Part shown: positions 44,710 through 53,650 of the stretch, piece after piece | How the letters are laid out: the number at the start of each line of letters is the position of its first letter | Numbering within the stretch: the stretch's first letter is position 1 | Assembly (NCBI RefSeq): GCF_042665255.1 | Contig: NZ_JBHTCD010000001.1 | DNA from: Insolitispirillum peregrinum | GTDB taxonomy: Bacteria > Pseudomonadota > Alphaproteobacteria > Rhodospirillales > Rhodospirillaceae | DNA: 64,000 nucleotides | Direction: 5' to 3' (one strand) | Made by a program: the position numbers and the translations under genes | Notes under the pieces: generated by a model | Told to the model about the DNA's origin: nothing | The model's database searches: none | What the model saw: the letters and a program-made list of their open reading frames with translations, nothing else

Positions 44710-44892
44710 TCAGACGGCTTCCGCTGCCACCACTTCACGACCATCGTAGTGACCGCAGGACGGGCACACGTGGTGCGGACGCTTCAGCTCGCCGCAGTTC
44801 TTGCACTCAGCGTGAGCGCCAGCCGAAACGGCGTGGTGCGAACGACGCATGTCGCGACGGGACTTGGAAACTTTCTTCTTGGGAACAGCCAT
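44710..44892 (-). CDS. rpmF: 50S ribosomal protein L32
   Basis: This 60-residue protein begins MAVPKKKVSKSRRDMRRSHH and has four cysteines in two CxxC pairs (30/33 and 43/46), the zinc-binding form of L32. It lies between yceD and plsX, the conserved order. Confidence 0.97.
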   Translation of the reverse strand: MAVPKKKVSKSRRDMRRSHHAVSAGAHAECKNCGELKRPHHVCPSCGHYDGREVVAAEAV

Positions 44893-44970
44893 TTTCCACT
44901 ACTCTCAGTTCTGGCGTGACCGGAAAGGCAGCCTTATTAAACAAAAACCCTTCGGTGCGCAACCATTGCC

Positions 44971-45546
44971 TTACGATTTTGGCATCTTTCCTGTGCGCAA
45001 AGACGACAAAACGGCAAAAGGACTCGTTTGAGCCGGATCAGACACCGCCGCAGGCAGAGTAAACTCCGCCCCCGGAGCGCGAGGGAAAGGGTCGATCCCC
45101 AGCGCCAGTTGCTCGATCACCACCGCGCCGAGATCGACGTGACCGTCAACGATCGGCTCGGGAGGTTCGGCCCCATCGGGCTCCAACTCCAACTCGGCAC
45201 CGGGACTTACCTCTTCGGCGACCGAATTGAAAGAGAAAACACGCTCGACCTCTTCATTTATATCCGATTCCACCGGAACCAGAGTCACTCCGCAGGTCTG
45301 CGTCACGTGTGCGTCCACCGTTCCGGTGACCCGGACCAGCTCTCCACCGGCGAACGGCCTGACAGTAAGCTTTGCGCTCAACCGGGTCAATCCGTCGAGC
45401 GAGAGGTACCGGGCAACGGCGGCACATTCATCCGTTGACAGGGCAAGTTTCACCACGCGCCCTTCGCCCGGCAGACGTTCGACCGGATAGGGGTGGGTAA
45501 AGGGCAGCGGAGCCTCGGGGGCTCCGGTCAGGTCGGGATCAGTCAT
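44971..45546 (-). CDS. yceD: DUF177 (YceD) family protein
   Basis: The 191-residue protein belongs to the YceD/DUF177 family, encoded next to rpmF in most bacteria and implicated in 23S rRNA maturation or stability. It shows RVTGTVDAHVTQTCGVTLVPVESDINEEVERVF, with the family's single central Cys, and a C-terminal region ending LGIDPFPRAPGAEF. It lies 5 bp after the gene for the cytochrome bc1 chaperone. Confidence 0.88.
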   Translation of the reverse strand: MTDPDLTGAPEAPLPFTHPYPVERLPGEGRVVKLALSTDECAAVARYLSLDGLTRLSAKLTVRPFAGGELVRVTGTVDAHVTQTCGVTLVPVESDINEEVERVFSFNSVAEEVSPGAELELEPDGAEPPEPIVDGHVDLGAVVIEQLALGIDPFPRAPGAEFTLPAAVSDPAQTSPFAVLSSLRTGKMPKS

Positions 45547-45551
45547 CCCCG

Positions 45552-46130
45552 TTACTCCTGCGGGTCAGAGGGACGCCCAGCGGCGGGCGGAGCCAGGAAA
45601 CCGGCCAGCGGGGCAAAGGTCATCGTTCCCTGCGCCAAAGCCTGATGGTCCTGCTGCGCCAGCAGCTCGGCAGAGCGACGCACATAGGCCGCAATGGCAG
45701 CCACCTGCCACGGCTCGGGCTCGCTTTTGCGATACAGATTGCGGGTCAGGGCAGCGATCAGGGTTTCCTCATCGCCCTGCAACCCCTCTTCGTAGGCAGC
45801 CGCACGCCCGTAATAGGCCTTTGCCATCCGCTTGACATGTTTGCCGACACTCAGGTCCCCCACGCCCATTTCGCGCAGGTTCCGGTCCATGTCGGCGAAC
45901 ATGATGTCAAACAGGAACTGCGCCGTCGGCGGACCGTCATCCGGCTGCCCCTGAACACGCCGGATCACCAGCGCCGCATGCAGGGCAATCATGTCAAAAC
46001 GGCCATCCACGGTATCGGCGATCCCCAGATGGAGATAAAACTCCGGCTGGCGCGACTGGGCAACCAGCGCCCCGTACAGGGCATAGGCGGCCTGCTCGCG
46101 CTGACGGCGTTTAAAAAAACCAAAAACCAC
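45552..46130 (-). CDS. Ubiquinol-cytochrome c chaperone family protein
   Basis: The 192-residue protein matches the CBP3/UQCC1 family of cytochrome bc1 assembly chaperones: FYLHLGIADTVDGRFDMIALHAALVIRRV, then LFDIMFADMDRNLREMGVGDLSVGKHVKRMAKAYYGR. The start is taken as GTG 46130, which has GAAAGGA about 6 nt upstream and gives the family-like VVFGFFKRR. The longer frame to 46295 runs Cys/Trp-rich residues into the region upstream of bamE. It is co-transcribed with yceD and rpmF. Confidence 0.88.
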   Translation of the reverse strand: MVFGFFKRRQREQAAYALYGALVAQSRQPEFYLHLGIADTVDGRFDMIALHAALVIRRVQGQPDDGPPTAQFLFDIMFADMDRNLREMGVGDLSVGKHVKRMAKAYYGRAAAYEEGLQGDEETLIAALTRNLYRKSEPEPWQVAAIAAYVRRSAELLAQQDHQALAQGTMTFAPLAGFLAPPAAGRPSDPQE

Positions 46131-46365
46131 GCGTATCCTTTCACCGGAACCACGGGGGCACCACGGGCATGCGCCCGATCCCCTTGCCGGTTCATTCTGT
46201 CGCTGTTGGCTATGATGTATGCTTTTCCGCCAGCAGGGGCAATCACCCTTTTGCCACCATACTTCCCTTTGCCCGGCAAGCAGGCTATATAACACGGCAG
46301 ATGTTCATTCGGGCCACCGGCAACGGCCCCGGCCCGCCCTTCTGGTAAGGACACAAGAGACTGCG

Positions 46366-46884
46366 ATGACGAACCGTGCTTGCGATGCCCGCCCTTCGCG
46401 CCGTTCGGGTCTGACGACCCTGTGCGCCCGCGTTCTGGTCGCTGCGACCCTTGCCGTTGGCGTCACCGCCTGTTCCGCCCCCGAGGTCCAGACGCGCGGC
46501 AACATCCCGACCACCAAAAAGATCGCCGAGATCGAACCGGGCAGCACCACCCGCCCGCAGGTCGAAAGCCTGCTGGGCACCCCGTCGACCACCTCGCTGT
46601 TCGACAATGGCGAAACGTGGTTCTACATGGGGGCCTATACCCAGCAGTACGCCTATCATGCGACCGAAGAACTGGAGCGCCACATCCTCGCCGTTTCGTT
46701 CGATCAGAACGGCGTCGTGTCGCAGGTCAAGGCCCTGAACAAGGATGATGGCAGCGAAATGACCCTGGTCGAGCGCAAGACCCCGACGGCAGGGAACGAG
46801 CTGACCCTGATGGAACAGTTGCTGGGCAACGTTGGTCGTTTCAGCAACGAAAACACCGGCGGCAAGGGCGTCACCCGCAAATAA
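46366..46884 (+). CDS. bamE: Outer membrane assembly lipoprotein BamE (OmlA/SmpA)
   Basis: BamE is a lipoprotein of the beta-barrel assembly machine. The 172-residue protein has a signal peptide with lipobox VTAC (lipidated Cys36), and the SmpA/OmlA domain with IEPGSTTRPQVESLLGTPSTTSLFDNGETWFYMG and ILAVSFDQNGVVSQVKAL. The C-terminal extension (about 120-172) is polar. It is divergent from the cytochrome bc1 chaperone operon across 235 bp. Confidence 0.93.
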   Translation: MTNRACDARPSRRSGLTTLCARVLVAATLAVGVTACSAPEVQTRGNIPTTKKIAEIEPGSTTRPQVESLLGTPSTTSLFDNGETWFYMGAYTQQYAYHATEELERHILAVSFDQNGVVSQVKALNKDDGSEMTLVERKTPTAGNELTLMEQLLGNVGRFSNENTGGKGVTRK

Positions 46885-46889
46885 GCCGC

Positions 46890-46913
46890 AGGGGCGGAAA
46901 ATCTCCCGCCCCT
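46890..46913. terminator. Hairpin in the bamE-neuA convergent gap
   Basis: AGGGGCGG (46890-46897) pairs with CCGCCCCT (46906-46913). It fills the 39-bp space between two converging genes and could end both transcripts. No T-run follows. Confidence 0.45.
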
Positions 46914-46923
46914 CCCCTTGCCA

Positions 46924-47673
46924 TCAGGCATCAACGGGCTGGCCCGGTGCCCAGAAGACTGGCGCTTTGGCACCCTGTTCCTGTTGCCGCCGACGCGCCA
47001 GCAACAGGGCCTCGCACAGCAGGAAATCGCCTTCGTCACTGACCTTTGCCGCCTGCAACACCGGCAACCGGTACAGCAAGCGACGTGAGCCCCACACCCC
47101 GAAGCCGAAACGCTGATAGCGGTCCAGAAATGCGGGAGCATCCCAGATACTGACCGCCCAGTTCAGCACCGCCACTTCGGGGTTTTCCTGACTGGGCCGC
47201 AAGCCCTCCTCAACCGACACATTGACCGGCTTGCCTTCGCAGAAGGTCTGCATGTGGGTCATCGACGCCGCAATCAGGGTATCAACACCATCAGCCTCGC
47301 GCGCCTGCCGATAGGCCAGCAAAGCCTGTTCGATATCCTGTGCGGTAATCAGCGGGCAAACCGGATTGATCATCACCAGCGTCTGGGGCTGAAGCGTGCT
47401 GATGATTTCCGCGTTGAAATCATCACTCCCGGCCTCGTCCACCGCCAGATGCGGCGGGCGATGATGAACCTTTGCCCCCAGAGCCTCCCCCAGGGCCGCC
47501 ATATCGGCATCATCGGTATTGACGTAAACCGCATCCAGCCCGCTCGCCAGCAGGGTTTCCCGCACGGCATAGGACATCATCGGCTGCCCGGCCATCAAAC
47601 GCAGGTTCTTTTTGGGAACCCGCTTGCTGCCCCCCCGTGCCGGAATATGGGCGATGGTTCCGCTGAAGTTCAT
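46924..47673 (-). CDS. Acylneuraminate (CMP-sialic acid type) cytidylyltransferase family protein
   Basis: The 249-residue protein starts with the nucleotide-binding motif IPARGGSKRVPKKNLRLMAG (12-23 core) of the NeuA/PseF/LegF family, with VNTDDADMAALGEALGAK and MINPVCPLITAQDI. Relatives activate sialic, pseudaminic or legionaminic acids with CTP. The position next to the flagellar block suggests flagellin or surface-glycan modification, but no other nonulosonate genes are here. It is one step downstream of a hydroxyacid dehydrogenase, separated by repeats. Confidence 0.82.
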   Translation of the reverse strand: MNFSGTIAHIPARGGSKRVPKKNLRLMAGQPMMSYAVRETLLASGLDAVYVNTDDADMAALGEALGAKVHHRPPHLAVDEAGSDDFNAEIISTLQPQTLVMINPVCPLITAQDIEQALLAYRQAREADGVDTLIAASMTHMQTFCEGKPVNVSVEEGLRPSQENPEVAVLNWAVSIWDAPAFLDRYQRFGFGVWGSRRLLYRLPVLQAAKVSDEGDFLLCEALLLARRRQQEQGAKAPVFWAPGQPVDA

Positions 47674-47696
47674 GACTGATACTCCTCACCGTTCTT

Positions 47697-47787
47697 GGAG
47701 CATTTTCAAGTTGACCGTCTCCGGTCAACGGCTCGGAAAATGCGGCACTAAAAGGGAAGAGCGTTTTCGCTCGGTATGAAAACGCTC
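47697..47787. repeat. Two palindromic modules adjoining family A copy 2
   Basis: Module one is GCATTTTC (47700-47707) with GAAAATGC (47736-47743) around an inner TTGACCG/CGGTCAA hairpin. Module two is a perfect 10-bp stem GAGCGTTTTC (47759-47768) with GAAAACGCTC (47778-47787). They abut the family A copy at 47788, making a three-part mosaic. Confidence 0.8.
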
Positions 47788-47892
47788 TAGAGCATTTTCC
47801 GTTCTCTCTGGATCACTTCAAATGCTCTAATATTTTGTATTTTCAGCAAATACGTCGTCGCAGATGGAGCCATCCGCTCGGGATTTGCCCTA
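47788..47892 (+). repeat. Dispersed palindromic element, family A, copy 2
   Basis: This 105-bp element aligns without gaps with 1766-1870. It has TAGAGCATTT (47788-47797) facing AAATGCTCTA (47820-47829), then GCAAAT...ATTTGC (47846-47851 / 47883-47888) enclosing the GCAGATG hairpin region. It lies between neuA and the hydroxyacid dehydrogenase gene, not inside a reading frame, unlike copy 1. Confidence 0.85.
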
Positions 47893-47909
47893 GTGTCGTT
47901 CACAGCCGC

Positions 47910-48860
47910 TCACATCCCCGGCAGTGGAGGCTGCGGCGCCCCCGAGGCAAACGCCTTCAGGTGGTCAATGGCACTATACCCCATCGCCAGCACTGCCTGA
48001 TGGGCATTTCCGCCGATATGGGGGGTGCAGATCAGGTTTGGCAAAGCCAGAAACTCCATATCCTGTGGCGGTTCAGGATCATAGACATCCAGAGCCGCCC
48101 CGCCCAGATGGCCGCTGATCAGCGCCGCCTTCAGCGCCGCCTGCTCGACAATCGGGCCGCGGGCGGTATTGATCAGGATAGCCCCCGACTTCATCGCCGC
48201 CAAGGTCTGTCCATTGACCAGATGATGGGTCAACGGCGTCAGCGGCGTGTGCACGGTCATGACATCGGCGTCACGCCAGATGGTTTCCAGCGCCACCTGT
48301 TCCAGCCCGTGATCGCGGCAATAATCCTGCTGATCGACAATGTCATTGACCAGAACCCGGCAGCCGAACGGAGCCAGCAGCGCCGCCACATCCTTGCCAA
48401 TGTGCCCAAGGCCAATGATGCCGACGGTACTGCCCGACAGCTGGACACCCCCCTGCTTGAGCCATTGCCCCTCTGCCAGCAGGCGGGAGGTGCGGGTCAT
48501 GTTGCGGGTCAGCCCCAGCATCATCCCCAGCACCAGCTCGGCGACCGAACGACGATTCACGCCGGGCGTCCAGCCGACATAAACCCCGCGTCGCCGGGCG
48601 GCCGGCACATCAACATTGTCCAGCCCCACCCCATATTTGCAAACGGCCCGCAACCGGGGCAGCCGTTCAAGAACCCAGTCGGAAACAGGATCAAGCCCGA
48701 CGATCGCCGCATCGGCGTCCGCCAGAAAATCCACTACTCCGGCCGGGTCCAGCTCGCCTTTTTCCGCCTGACGGAAGTCACAGTCGGGAAAGGCAGCCCG
48801 CAGGGCCGCCACCAGTTCGGGGGTTCGGGAGAAAGACTTTGTTGTTACCTTTACGCGCAT
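47910..48860 (-). CDS. D-isomer-specific 2-hydroxyacid dehydrogenase (PGDH-like)
   Basis: The 316-residue protein has the NAD-binding GLGHIGKD (150-157), the substrate and catalytic elements NTARGPIVE (Arg), a Glu in the DPEPP segment and CTPHIGG (His), and the N-terminal YGVGLDNVDVPAARRRG. It resembles the phosphoglycerate dehydrogenase/hydroxypyruvate reductase group. It lacks the C-terminal ACT domain of housekeeping SerA. With the cytidylyltransferase beside it, a role in making a surface-sugar precursor is possible but unproven. Confidence 0.88.
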   Translation of the reverse strand: MRVKVTTKSFSRTPELVAALRAAFPDCDFRQAEKGELDPAGVVDFLADADAAIVGLDPVSDWVLERLPRLRAVCKYGVGLDNVDVPAARRRGVYVGWTPGVNRRSVAELVLGMMLGLTRNMTRTSRLLAEGQWLKQGGVQLSGSTVGIIGLGHIGKDVAALLAPFGCRVLVNDIVDQQDYCRDHGLEQVALETIWRDADVMTVHTPLTPLTHHLVNGQTLAAMKSGAILINTARGPIVEQAALKAALISGHLGGAALDVYDPEPPQDMEFLALPNLICTPHIGGNAHQAVLAMGYSAIDHLKAFASGAPQPPLPGM

Positions 48861-49219
48861 GTCTTGCCTGTTCCATCACCAGTTCCGTGATTACCCGCTA
48901 TAGTCTGACCAGGAAAGGTTAAAAAGCAGTCCCTTTGCCCTCGACTTTATAATGGAACCTCAGGCAAAACAGCAGAGAGAGATCTTCCCTCAAAAGAAAC
49001 CGCCTGTTAGGGTTGCACCTGCGAAATGTATAGGGTATCCAGTTCGATCCCGGCAGAGCGCCTGAGGGAAACGGTTGAAAATGTCGGCAATTTTTGCCCA
49101 CCGTTAACGTCTTCTTCATTCGGTAGCGTTAGCTTCCGGTACTGTAATGGTTTCATGCCCTTCGTGGCTTTTGCGGACTGCCCGCAGGTCAGGAACGGCG
49201 TTTGGCGGGGTGACAGTCC
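48861..49219. other. Intergenic region upstream of fliF (359 bp)
   Basis: This region lies between the divergent hydroxyacid dehydrogenase gene and fliF and must hold promoters for both. A TATAAT-like hexamer is at 48948-48953 on the plus strand, but no matching -35 was found. No sigma-54 type GG-N10-GC pair stood out. No gene is visible; the short frames here lack ribosome sites. Confidence 0.4.
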
Positions 49220-50842
49220 GTGAATTCGTTCGTTCAGCAGCTTCGCAATCTGGGCCCGTCCCGCCTCGCCGCTCTTGGTGGCGTTGGCGTCGGCCTGCTG
49301 GCGTTCATCATTTACTTCGCCACCCGCTTTTCATCGCCGCCGATGGAGCTGCTGTACGGCGATCTGCAAACCAGCGATTCCAAGGCGATCATCAGCGAGC
49401 TTGATTCGCGCAAGATCCCCTACGAAATCAAGTCTAACGGCGCCCAGATTTTTGTCCCCGGCGATCAGGTGCAGAAACTGCGCGTCCAGATGGCGGAAAA
49501 GGCCCTGCCGATGAGCGGGACCGTTGGCTATGAAGTCTTTGACAAGATGGACAGCCTGTCGGCCACCAACTTCATGCAGAACATCAACCTGATCCGCGCC
49601 ACCGAAGGCGAGCTGGCCCGGACCATCCGGTCGATCGACGGCGTCAAGGCGGCCCGCGTGCATCTGGTGATGCCCAAGCGTGAAATGTTCACCCGCGAAA
49701 CCCAGGAACCGTCGGCGGCGGTTTACATCAAGATGGACCGTGGCCGCCTGAGCAAGGAACAGGTGCTGGCGGTTCAAAACCTGATTGCCGCCTCGGTCCC
49801 CAAGCTGAAGCCGTCGAAGATTTCGATTGTTGATGAACGCGGGACCCTGCTGTCCTCGGGCGTTGGCGATGACGCCTCCGCCACGCTGGCGACGCAGGAA
49901 GAAATGCGCCTGCACGAAGAAATGCGCCTGTCCCGTGCGGTCGAACAGCTGCTGGAAAGCGTGCTCGGGCCCGGGAAGGTTCGTGCCGAGGTGCGCGCCG
50001 ACATGGCCTTTGACAAGACCGTCACCAATCAGGAAATCTACGACCCCGATGGTCAGGTTGCCCGCTCGACCGTGACGCGGGAAAACGGCTCGCAGACCTC
50101 GGAAAACCAGCCCGACGCGGTCAGCGTGTCCCAGAACCTGCCGAACGCGCAGGTCAACAACACCGGCTCGCAGGCCACCAGCCGCGAGAACGGCACCGAA
50201 GAAACCACCAACTTCGAAATCTCGCGCAAGGTCATCAACAAGGTCAACGAGGCCCCGACCATCAACCGCCTGTCGGTGGCGGTTCTGGTCGACGGTGTCT
50301 ATCAGACCGATGCGCAGGGCAACAAGGTTTACGGCCCGCGTCCCGAAGCGGAAATGGACAAGCTGTCGGCCCTCGTCCGTTCGGCAATCGGCTATGATGC
50401 CAACCGTGGCGATCAGGTCGAGCTGGTGAACATGCAGTTCAACGCTCTGGGCGACATCGAAGTCCCCGAGCCGTGGATGTTCATGGGCTTCACCAAGGAA
50501 GAAGTCATGCGCATGGCCGAAGGCCTGGGCGTGGCGATCGTCGCGGTGCTGGTCATCCTGCTGGTGGTGCGCCCGCTGGTGTCGCGTGCCTTTGACGGTG
50601 CCAACTCTGCCGACGCCAAGCTGATGGGCCCCGATGGCACCCTGACCCCGCAGCTGACCGGCCCCGGCGGCGTTCCGGCACCGATCCCCGAGGAAGAAGA
50701 CCTGTCCGACGAACTGATCGACATCGACAAGGTCGAAGGCCGCGTCAAGGCGTCGTCCCTGCGCAAGATCGGCGAAATCGTCGAAAAGCATCCGGAAGAG
50801 GCTTTGTCGATCATCCGCAATTGGCTATACCAGGAAACGTAA
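49220..50842 (+). CDS. fliF: Flagellar MS-ring protein FliF
   Basis: FliF forms the MS ring in the inner membrane, the base for flagellar assembly. The 540-residue protein has an N-terminal membrane helix (about 17-36), ring-building motif domains (for example YEIKSNGAQIFVPGDQVQKLRVQMA and GTVGYEVFDKMDSLSATNF), a periplasmic region, a second membrane helix (about 430-452, VAIVAVLVILLVVRPLV) and the C-terminal FliG-binding segment (EEALSIIRNWLYQ). It starts with GTG after GGGGTGA. It leads the flagellar block. Confidence 0.96.
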   Translation: MNSFVQQLRNLGPSRLAALGGVGVGLLAFIIYFATRFSSPPMELLYGDLQTSDSKAIISELDSRKIPYEIKSNGAQIFVPGDQVQKLRVQMAEKALPMSGTVGYEVFDKMDSLSATNFMQNINLIRATEGELARTIRSIDGVKAARVHLVMPKREMFTRETQEPSAAVYIKMDRGRLSKEQVLAVQNLIAASVPKLKPSKISIVDERGTLLSSGVGDDASATLATQEEMRLHEEMRLSRAVEQLLESVLGPGKVRAEVRADMAFDKTVTNQEIYDPDGQVARSTVTRENGSQTSENQPDAVSVSQNLPNAQVNNTGSQATSRENGTEETTNFEISRKVINKVNEAPTINRLSVAVLVDGVYQTDAQGNKVYGPRPEAEMDKLSALVRSAIGYDANRGDQVELVNMQFNALGDIEVPEPWMFMGFTKEEVMRMAEGLGVAIVAVLVILLVVRPLVSRAFDGANSADAKLMGPDGTLTPQLTGPGGVPAPIPEEEDLSDELIDIDKVEGRVKASSLRKIGEIVEKHPEEALSIIRNWLYQET

Positions 50843-50856
50843 TCACCGTCTCGATC

Positions 50857-50878
50857 GGGGGCCCCAGCGGCCCCCTTT
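50857..50878 (+). other. Hairpin between fliF and fliG
   Basis: GGGGGCC (50857-50863) pairs with GGCCCCC (50869-50875) and is followed by TTT. It lies 14 bp after the fliF stop inside the flagellar operon, so it could attenuate transcription into fliG or protect the upstream message. Confidence 0.5.
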
Positions 50879-50938
50879 GGAGCTTTCCGCAGACCGTGCC
50901 CCGTCCGCCGATGACGACAGACCAAGGAGGCCATGCCC

Positions 50939-51958
50939 ATGGGCCGCATTAAGGAAGACTACCGCAGCCTGACCGGCCCGCAAAAAGCCGCCATCATGAT
51001 GCTGTCACTGGGCGAAGAGCATTCGGTCAAAATCTTTTCCATGATGGAAGACGAGGAGATCAAGGAAATCTCCCAGATCATGGCAAATCTTGGCACGGTT
51101 AGCTCCGCGATTGTTGAACGACTGTTCGTTGAATTCGCTGACGCCATCTCCAACACCGGCTCGCTGGTCGGTTCGTACGACACCACCGAACGCCTGCTGA
51201 TGCGATCCCTGCCCAAAGACCGGGTGGAAAGCATCATGGAAGAAATCCGTGGTCCGGCTGGCCGCACCATGTGGGACAAGCTGGGGAACGTCAACGAACA
51301 GGTGCTGGCCAACTACCTGAAAAACGAATACCCGCAGACCGTCGCCGTGGTGCTGTCGAAGATCAAGGGTGATCACGGTGCCCGCGTCCTGTCGCTGTTG
51401 CCCGAAGGCTTTGCGATGGAAGTCATCATGCGCATGCTGCACATGGAAGCCGTGCAGAAGGAAGTGCTCGATGGCGTCGAAAAGACCCTGCGCACCGAAT
51501 TCATGTCGAACCTCGCCCGTACCGCCCGCCGCGATGCGCACGAGATGATGGCCGACATCTTCAACAACCTCGATCGCAACACCGAAGCCCGCTTCATGGG
51601 TGCCCTCGAAGAGCGCAACCGCGAAAGCGCGGAAAAGATCAAACAGCTCATGTTCACCTTCGAGGATCTCAGCCGCCTGGACTCGCAGGGTGTACAGACA
51701 CTGCTGCGGCATGTCGAAAAGGACAAGCTGGGCATGGCCCTGAAGGGGGCCTCGGACACCCTCAAGGACATGTTCTTCAAGAACATGTCCGAACGCGCCG
51801 GCAAAATGCTGCGCGAAGACATGGAAGCAATGGGCCCGGTGCGTCTGCGCGAAGTCGACGAAGCGCAAAACGTCATTGTGGTGTTGGCCAAGGAACTGGC
51901 AAACTCCGGGCAGATTGTTATCTCCGAAGGCAAGGACGACGACGAGCTGGTTTATTAA
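50939..51958 (+). CDS. fliG: Flagellar motor switch protein FliG
   Basis: FliG is the rotor protein that interacts with stators and FliM/FliN. The 339-residue protein starts MGRIKEDYRSLTGPQKAAIMMLSLGEEHSVKIFSMM. It has the middle-domain segments YPQTVAVVLSKIKGDHGARVLSLLP and EFMSNLARTARRD, and the C-terminal torque helix FEDLSRLDSQGVQTLLRHV. The second ATG (50939), eight nt after AGGAGG, is preferred over the one at 50933. Confidence 0.95.
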   Translation: MGRIKEDYRSLTGPQKAAIMMLSLGEEHSVKIFSMMEDEEIKEISQIMANLGTVSSAIVERLFVEFADAISNTGSLVGSYDTTERLLMRSLPKDRVESIMEEIRGPAGRTMWDKLGNVNEQVLANYLKNEYPQTVAVVLSKIKGDHGARVLSLLPEGFAMEVIMRMLHMEAVQKEVLDGVEKTLRTEFMSNLARTARRDAHEMMADIFNNLDRNTEARFMGALEERNRESAEKIKQLMFTFEDLSRLDSQGVQTLLRHVEKDKLGMALKGASDTLKDMFFKNMSERAGKMLREDMEAMGPVRLREVDEAQNVIVVLAKELANSGQIVISEGKDDDELVY

Positions 51959-52107
51959 GGTTCGCGCCGTCAGGCATTTTCGGGTGGTCGGAATGGCACC
52001 CCCGCGATCAGCGTCAGAGCGGGAAACAGCCCCTGTTTTCCGTTTTGGCGCTGCACTTATCACGGGCCTGCCGCTCCCCTGGCATAGCCTTCAGCATGTG
52101 AGGGACC

Positions 52108-53205
52108 ATGGCAAGCGTTCGCAAATTCACCTTCGATCTGCGCTTTGACGAAGACGACGGCAACGGAGCGCCAGCCGCACGGCGGCCGGAGCGCACGATT
52201 GCGGCCCCGCCGCCGCCCCCACCGCCTCCGCCGCCACCCGAGCCGGAACCGGTGGAGCCCGCTGGCCCGCCGCTGATCTATAGCGAAGAAGACATGGAAG
52301 TCGCCCGCGAGGAGGCCTATGTCGCCGGTCACATGCGCGCCCTCGAGGAAGCCCAGGCCGCAACCGAACAGGCGATGGCCAGCGCCATGATGGCCTGCCG
52401 GGATTCCCTCGGCGGACTGATGCCCGGCATCACCGCCAGTACGGATCAGCTGGCCGAGCTGGCCTCGCAGGTTGCGGCGGAAATCTGTCGCAAGCTGTTG
52501 CCCCATACCAGCGAAAAATACGCCATCCAGGAAATCTGCGCTCTGGTTCGCAGCCTGATGCCGAACCTGATCGGTCAACCGCGCCTGCTGGTCCGCGTCC
52601 ACCCGGACCTGATCAACGGCCTGCGCGAACCGCTGGACAACATCGCCCTGCGCTCCGGCTTTGAGGGCAAGGTGGTGATTCTGGAAGGCGAGAACATGGC
52701 GCTGTCCGACGCCCGCGTCGAATGGCCAGACGGCGGTGCCGAACGCAACACCACCCGCCTGTGGGGTGAAATCGACGAGCTGATCGAGCGCAACATCCCG
52801 CACTTCACCCGTGACGAAGCGCTGGAGCTGCCCGATGATGGCCAGAACAAGGCATCATCCCTGCGTGATGAGCCGTCGCCATGGCCGGGCATGGACGACC
52901 AGGCCCTCTGGTCTCCCCCCAGCCCGCACGATGACTTGCAGATTGCCCCCTTGCCAGCCTTCCATTCGTCTCCGGCAGAGCAGACTCCATCCGGCAAGGA
53001 CACCTTCAGCGAAGATGATTTCAGCGAGGCAATTCTGGCCAACCTCGGCTTCGGCCCCGCCGACGAAAGCGAAGATTTCAACGACGGGTTCCCCGATCTG
53101 GACGGTGACCTCGCCCTGACACCCGAACAGGAAGCCGAACTGGCCGCGCTGGACGCCAGCCTGACCGATGCAAAGACTGCCGCCATCGACGGTGAGCAGT
53201 CCTGA
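52108..53205 (+). CDS. fliH: Flagellar assembly protein FliH-like
   Basis: FliH regulates the export ATPase FliI. The 365-residue protein begins MASVRKFTFDLRFDEDD and has an 11-proline run (about 34-44). A FliH-type core follows (about 55-235, with SEEDMEVAREEAYVAGHMRALEEAQ, RLLVRVHPDLI and DARVEWPDGGAERNTTRLWGEIDELI). A C-terminal acidic tail of about 120 residues, full of Asp, Glu and Pro, is absent from typical FliH. It follows fliG and precedes fliN, as in other alphaproteobacteria. fliI is not in the window. Confidence 0.8.
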   Translation: MASVRKFTFDLRFDEDDGNGAPAARRPERTIAAPPPPPPPPPPPEPEPVEPAGPPLIYSEEDMEVAREEAYVAGHMRALEEAQAATEQAMASAMMACRDSLGGLMPGITASTDQLAELASQVAAEICRKLLPHTSEKYAIQEICALVRSLMPNLIGQPRLLVRVHPDLINGLREPLDNIALRSGFEGKVVILEGENMALSDARVEWPDGGAERNTTRLWGEIDELIERNIPHFTRDEALELPDDGQNKASSLRDEPSPWPGMDDQALWSPPSPHDDLQIAPLPAFHSSPAEQTPSGKDTFSEDDFSEAILANLGFGPADESEDFNDGFPDLDGDLALTPEQEAELAALDASLTDAKTAAIDGEQS

Positions 53206-53278
53206 GGTTTGCAGTTTCGCTTCCCCATGACACATGCCAGCCGGGCCACCTCGTCCCGGTCCCGCAAAGGAGTACACA

Positions 53279-53632
53279 ATGGCCGACAAGGATTTTAATC
53301 TGAACGATCTGAATGCCGGGGGCGGCAAGTCCGATGACCATTACGAGCCCCTGAATCCGGATGCGGTTCCTGACAAACCCCGCTCGGCAGCCGACCTCGA
53401 AGCTGTGTACGACATTCCGGTGCAGGTGTCTGCGGTGCTGGGCAAGTCGCACATGCAGGTTAACCAGCTGCTGAAGCTGGGCCGTGGCGCGGTGGTCGAA
53501 CTCGACCGCAAGGTGGGCGAGGCGATCGACATTTACGTCAACAACCGTCTGGTCGCCCGTGGTGAAGTGGTGGTTGTCGAAGACCGCCTTGGCATCACCA
53601 TGACGGAAATCATCAAGACGGAGCGGTCATAA
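53279..53632 (+). CDS. fliN: Flagellar motor switch protein FliN
   Basis: FliN forms the lower rim of the C-ring and controls switching. The 117-residue protein has a polar N-terminal part, then the SpoA domain with VYDIPVQVSAVLGKSHMQVNQLLKLGRGAVVELDRKVGEAIDIYVNNRLVARGEVVVVEDRLGITM. The ATG has AAAGGAG six nt upstream. The nearest start in frame at 53234 lacks a ribosome site. Confidence 0.95.
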   Translation: MADKDFNLNDLNAGGGKSDDHYEPLNPDAVPDKPRSAADLEAVYDIPVQVSAVLGKSHMQVNQLLKLGRGAVVELDRKVGEAIDIYVNNRLVARGEVVVVEDRLGITMTEIIKTERS

Positions 53633-53650
53633 CCGCCAGCCAAGAGTACC

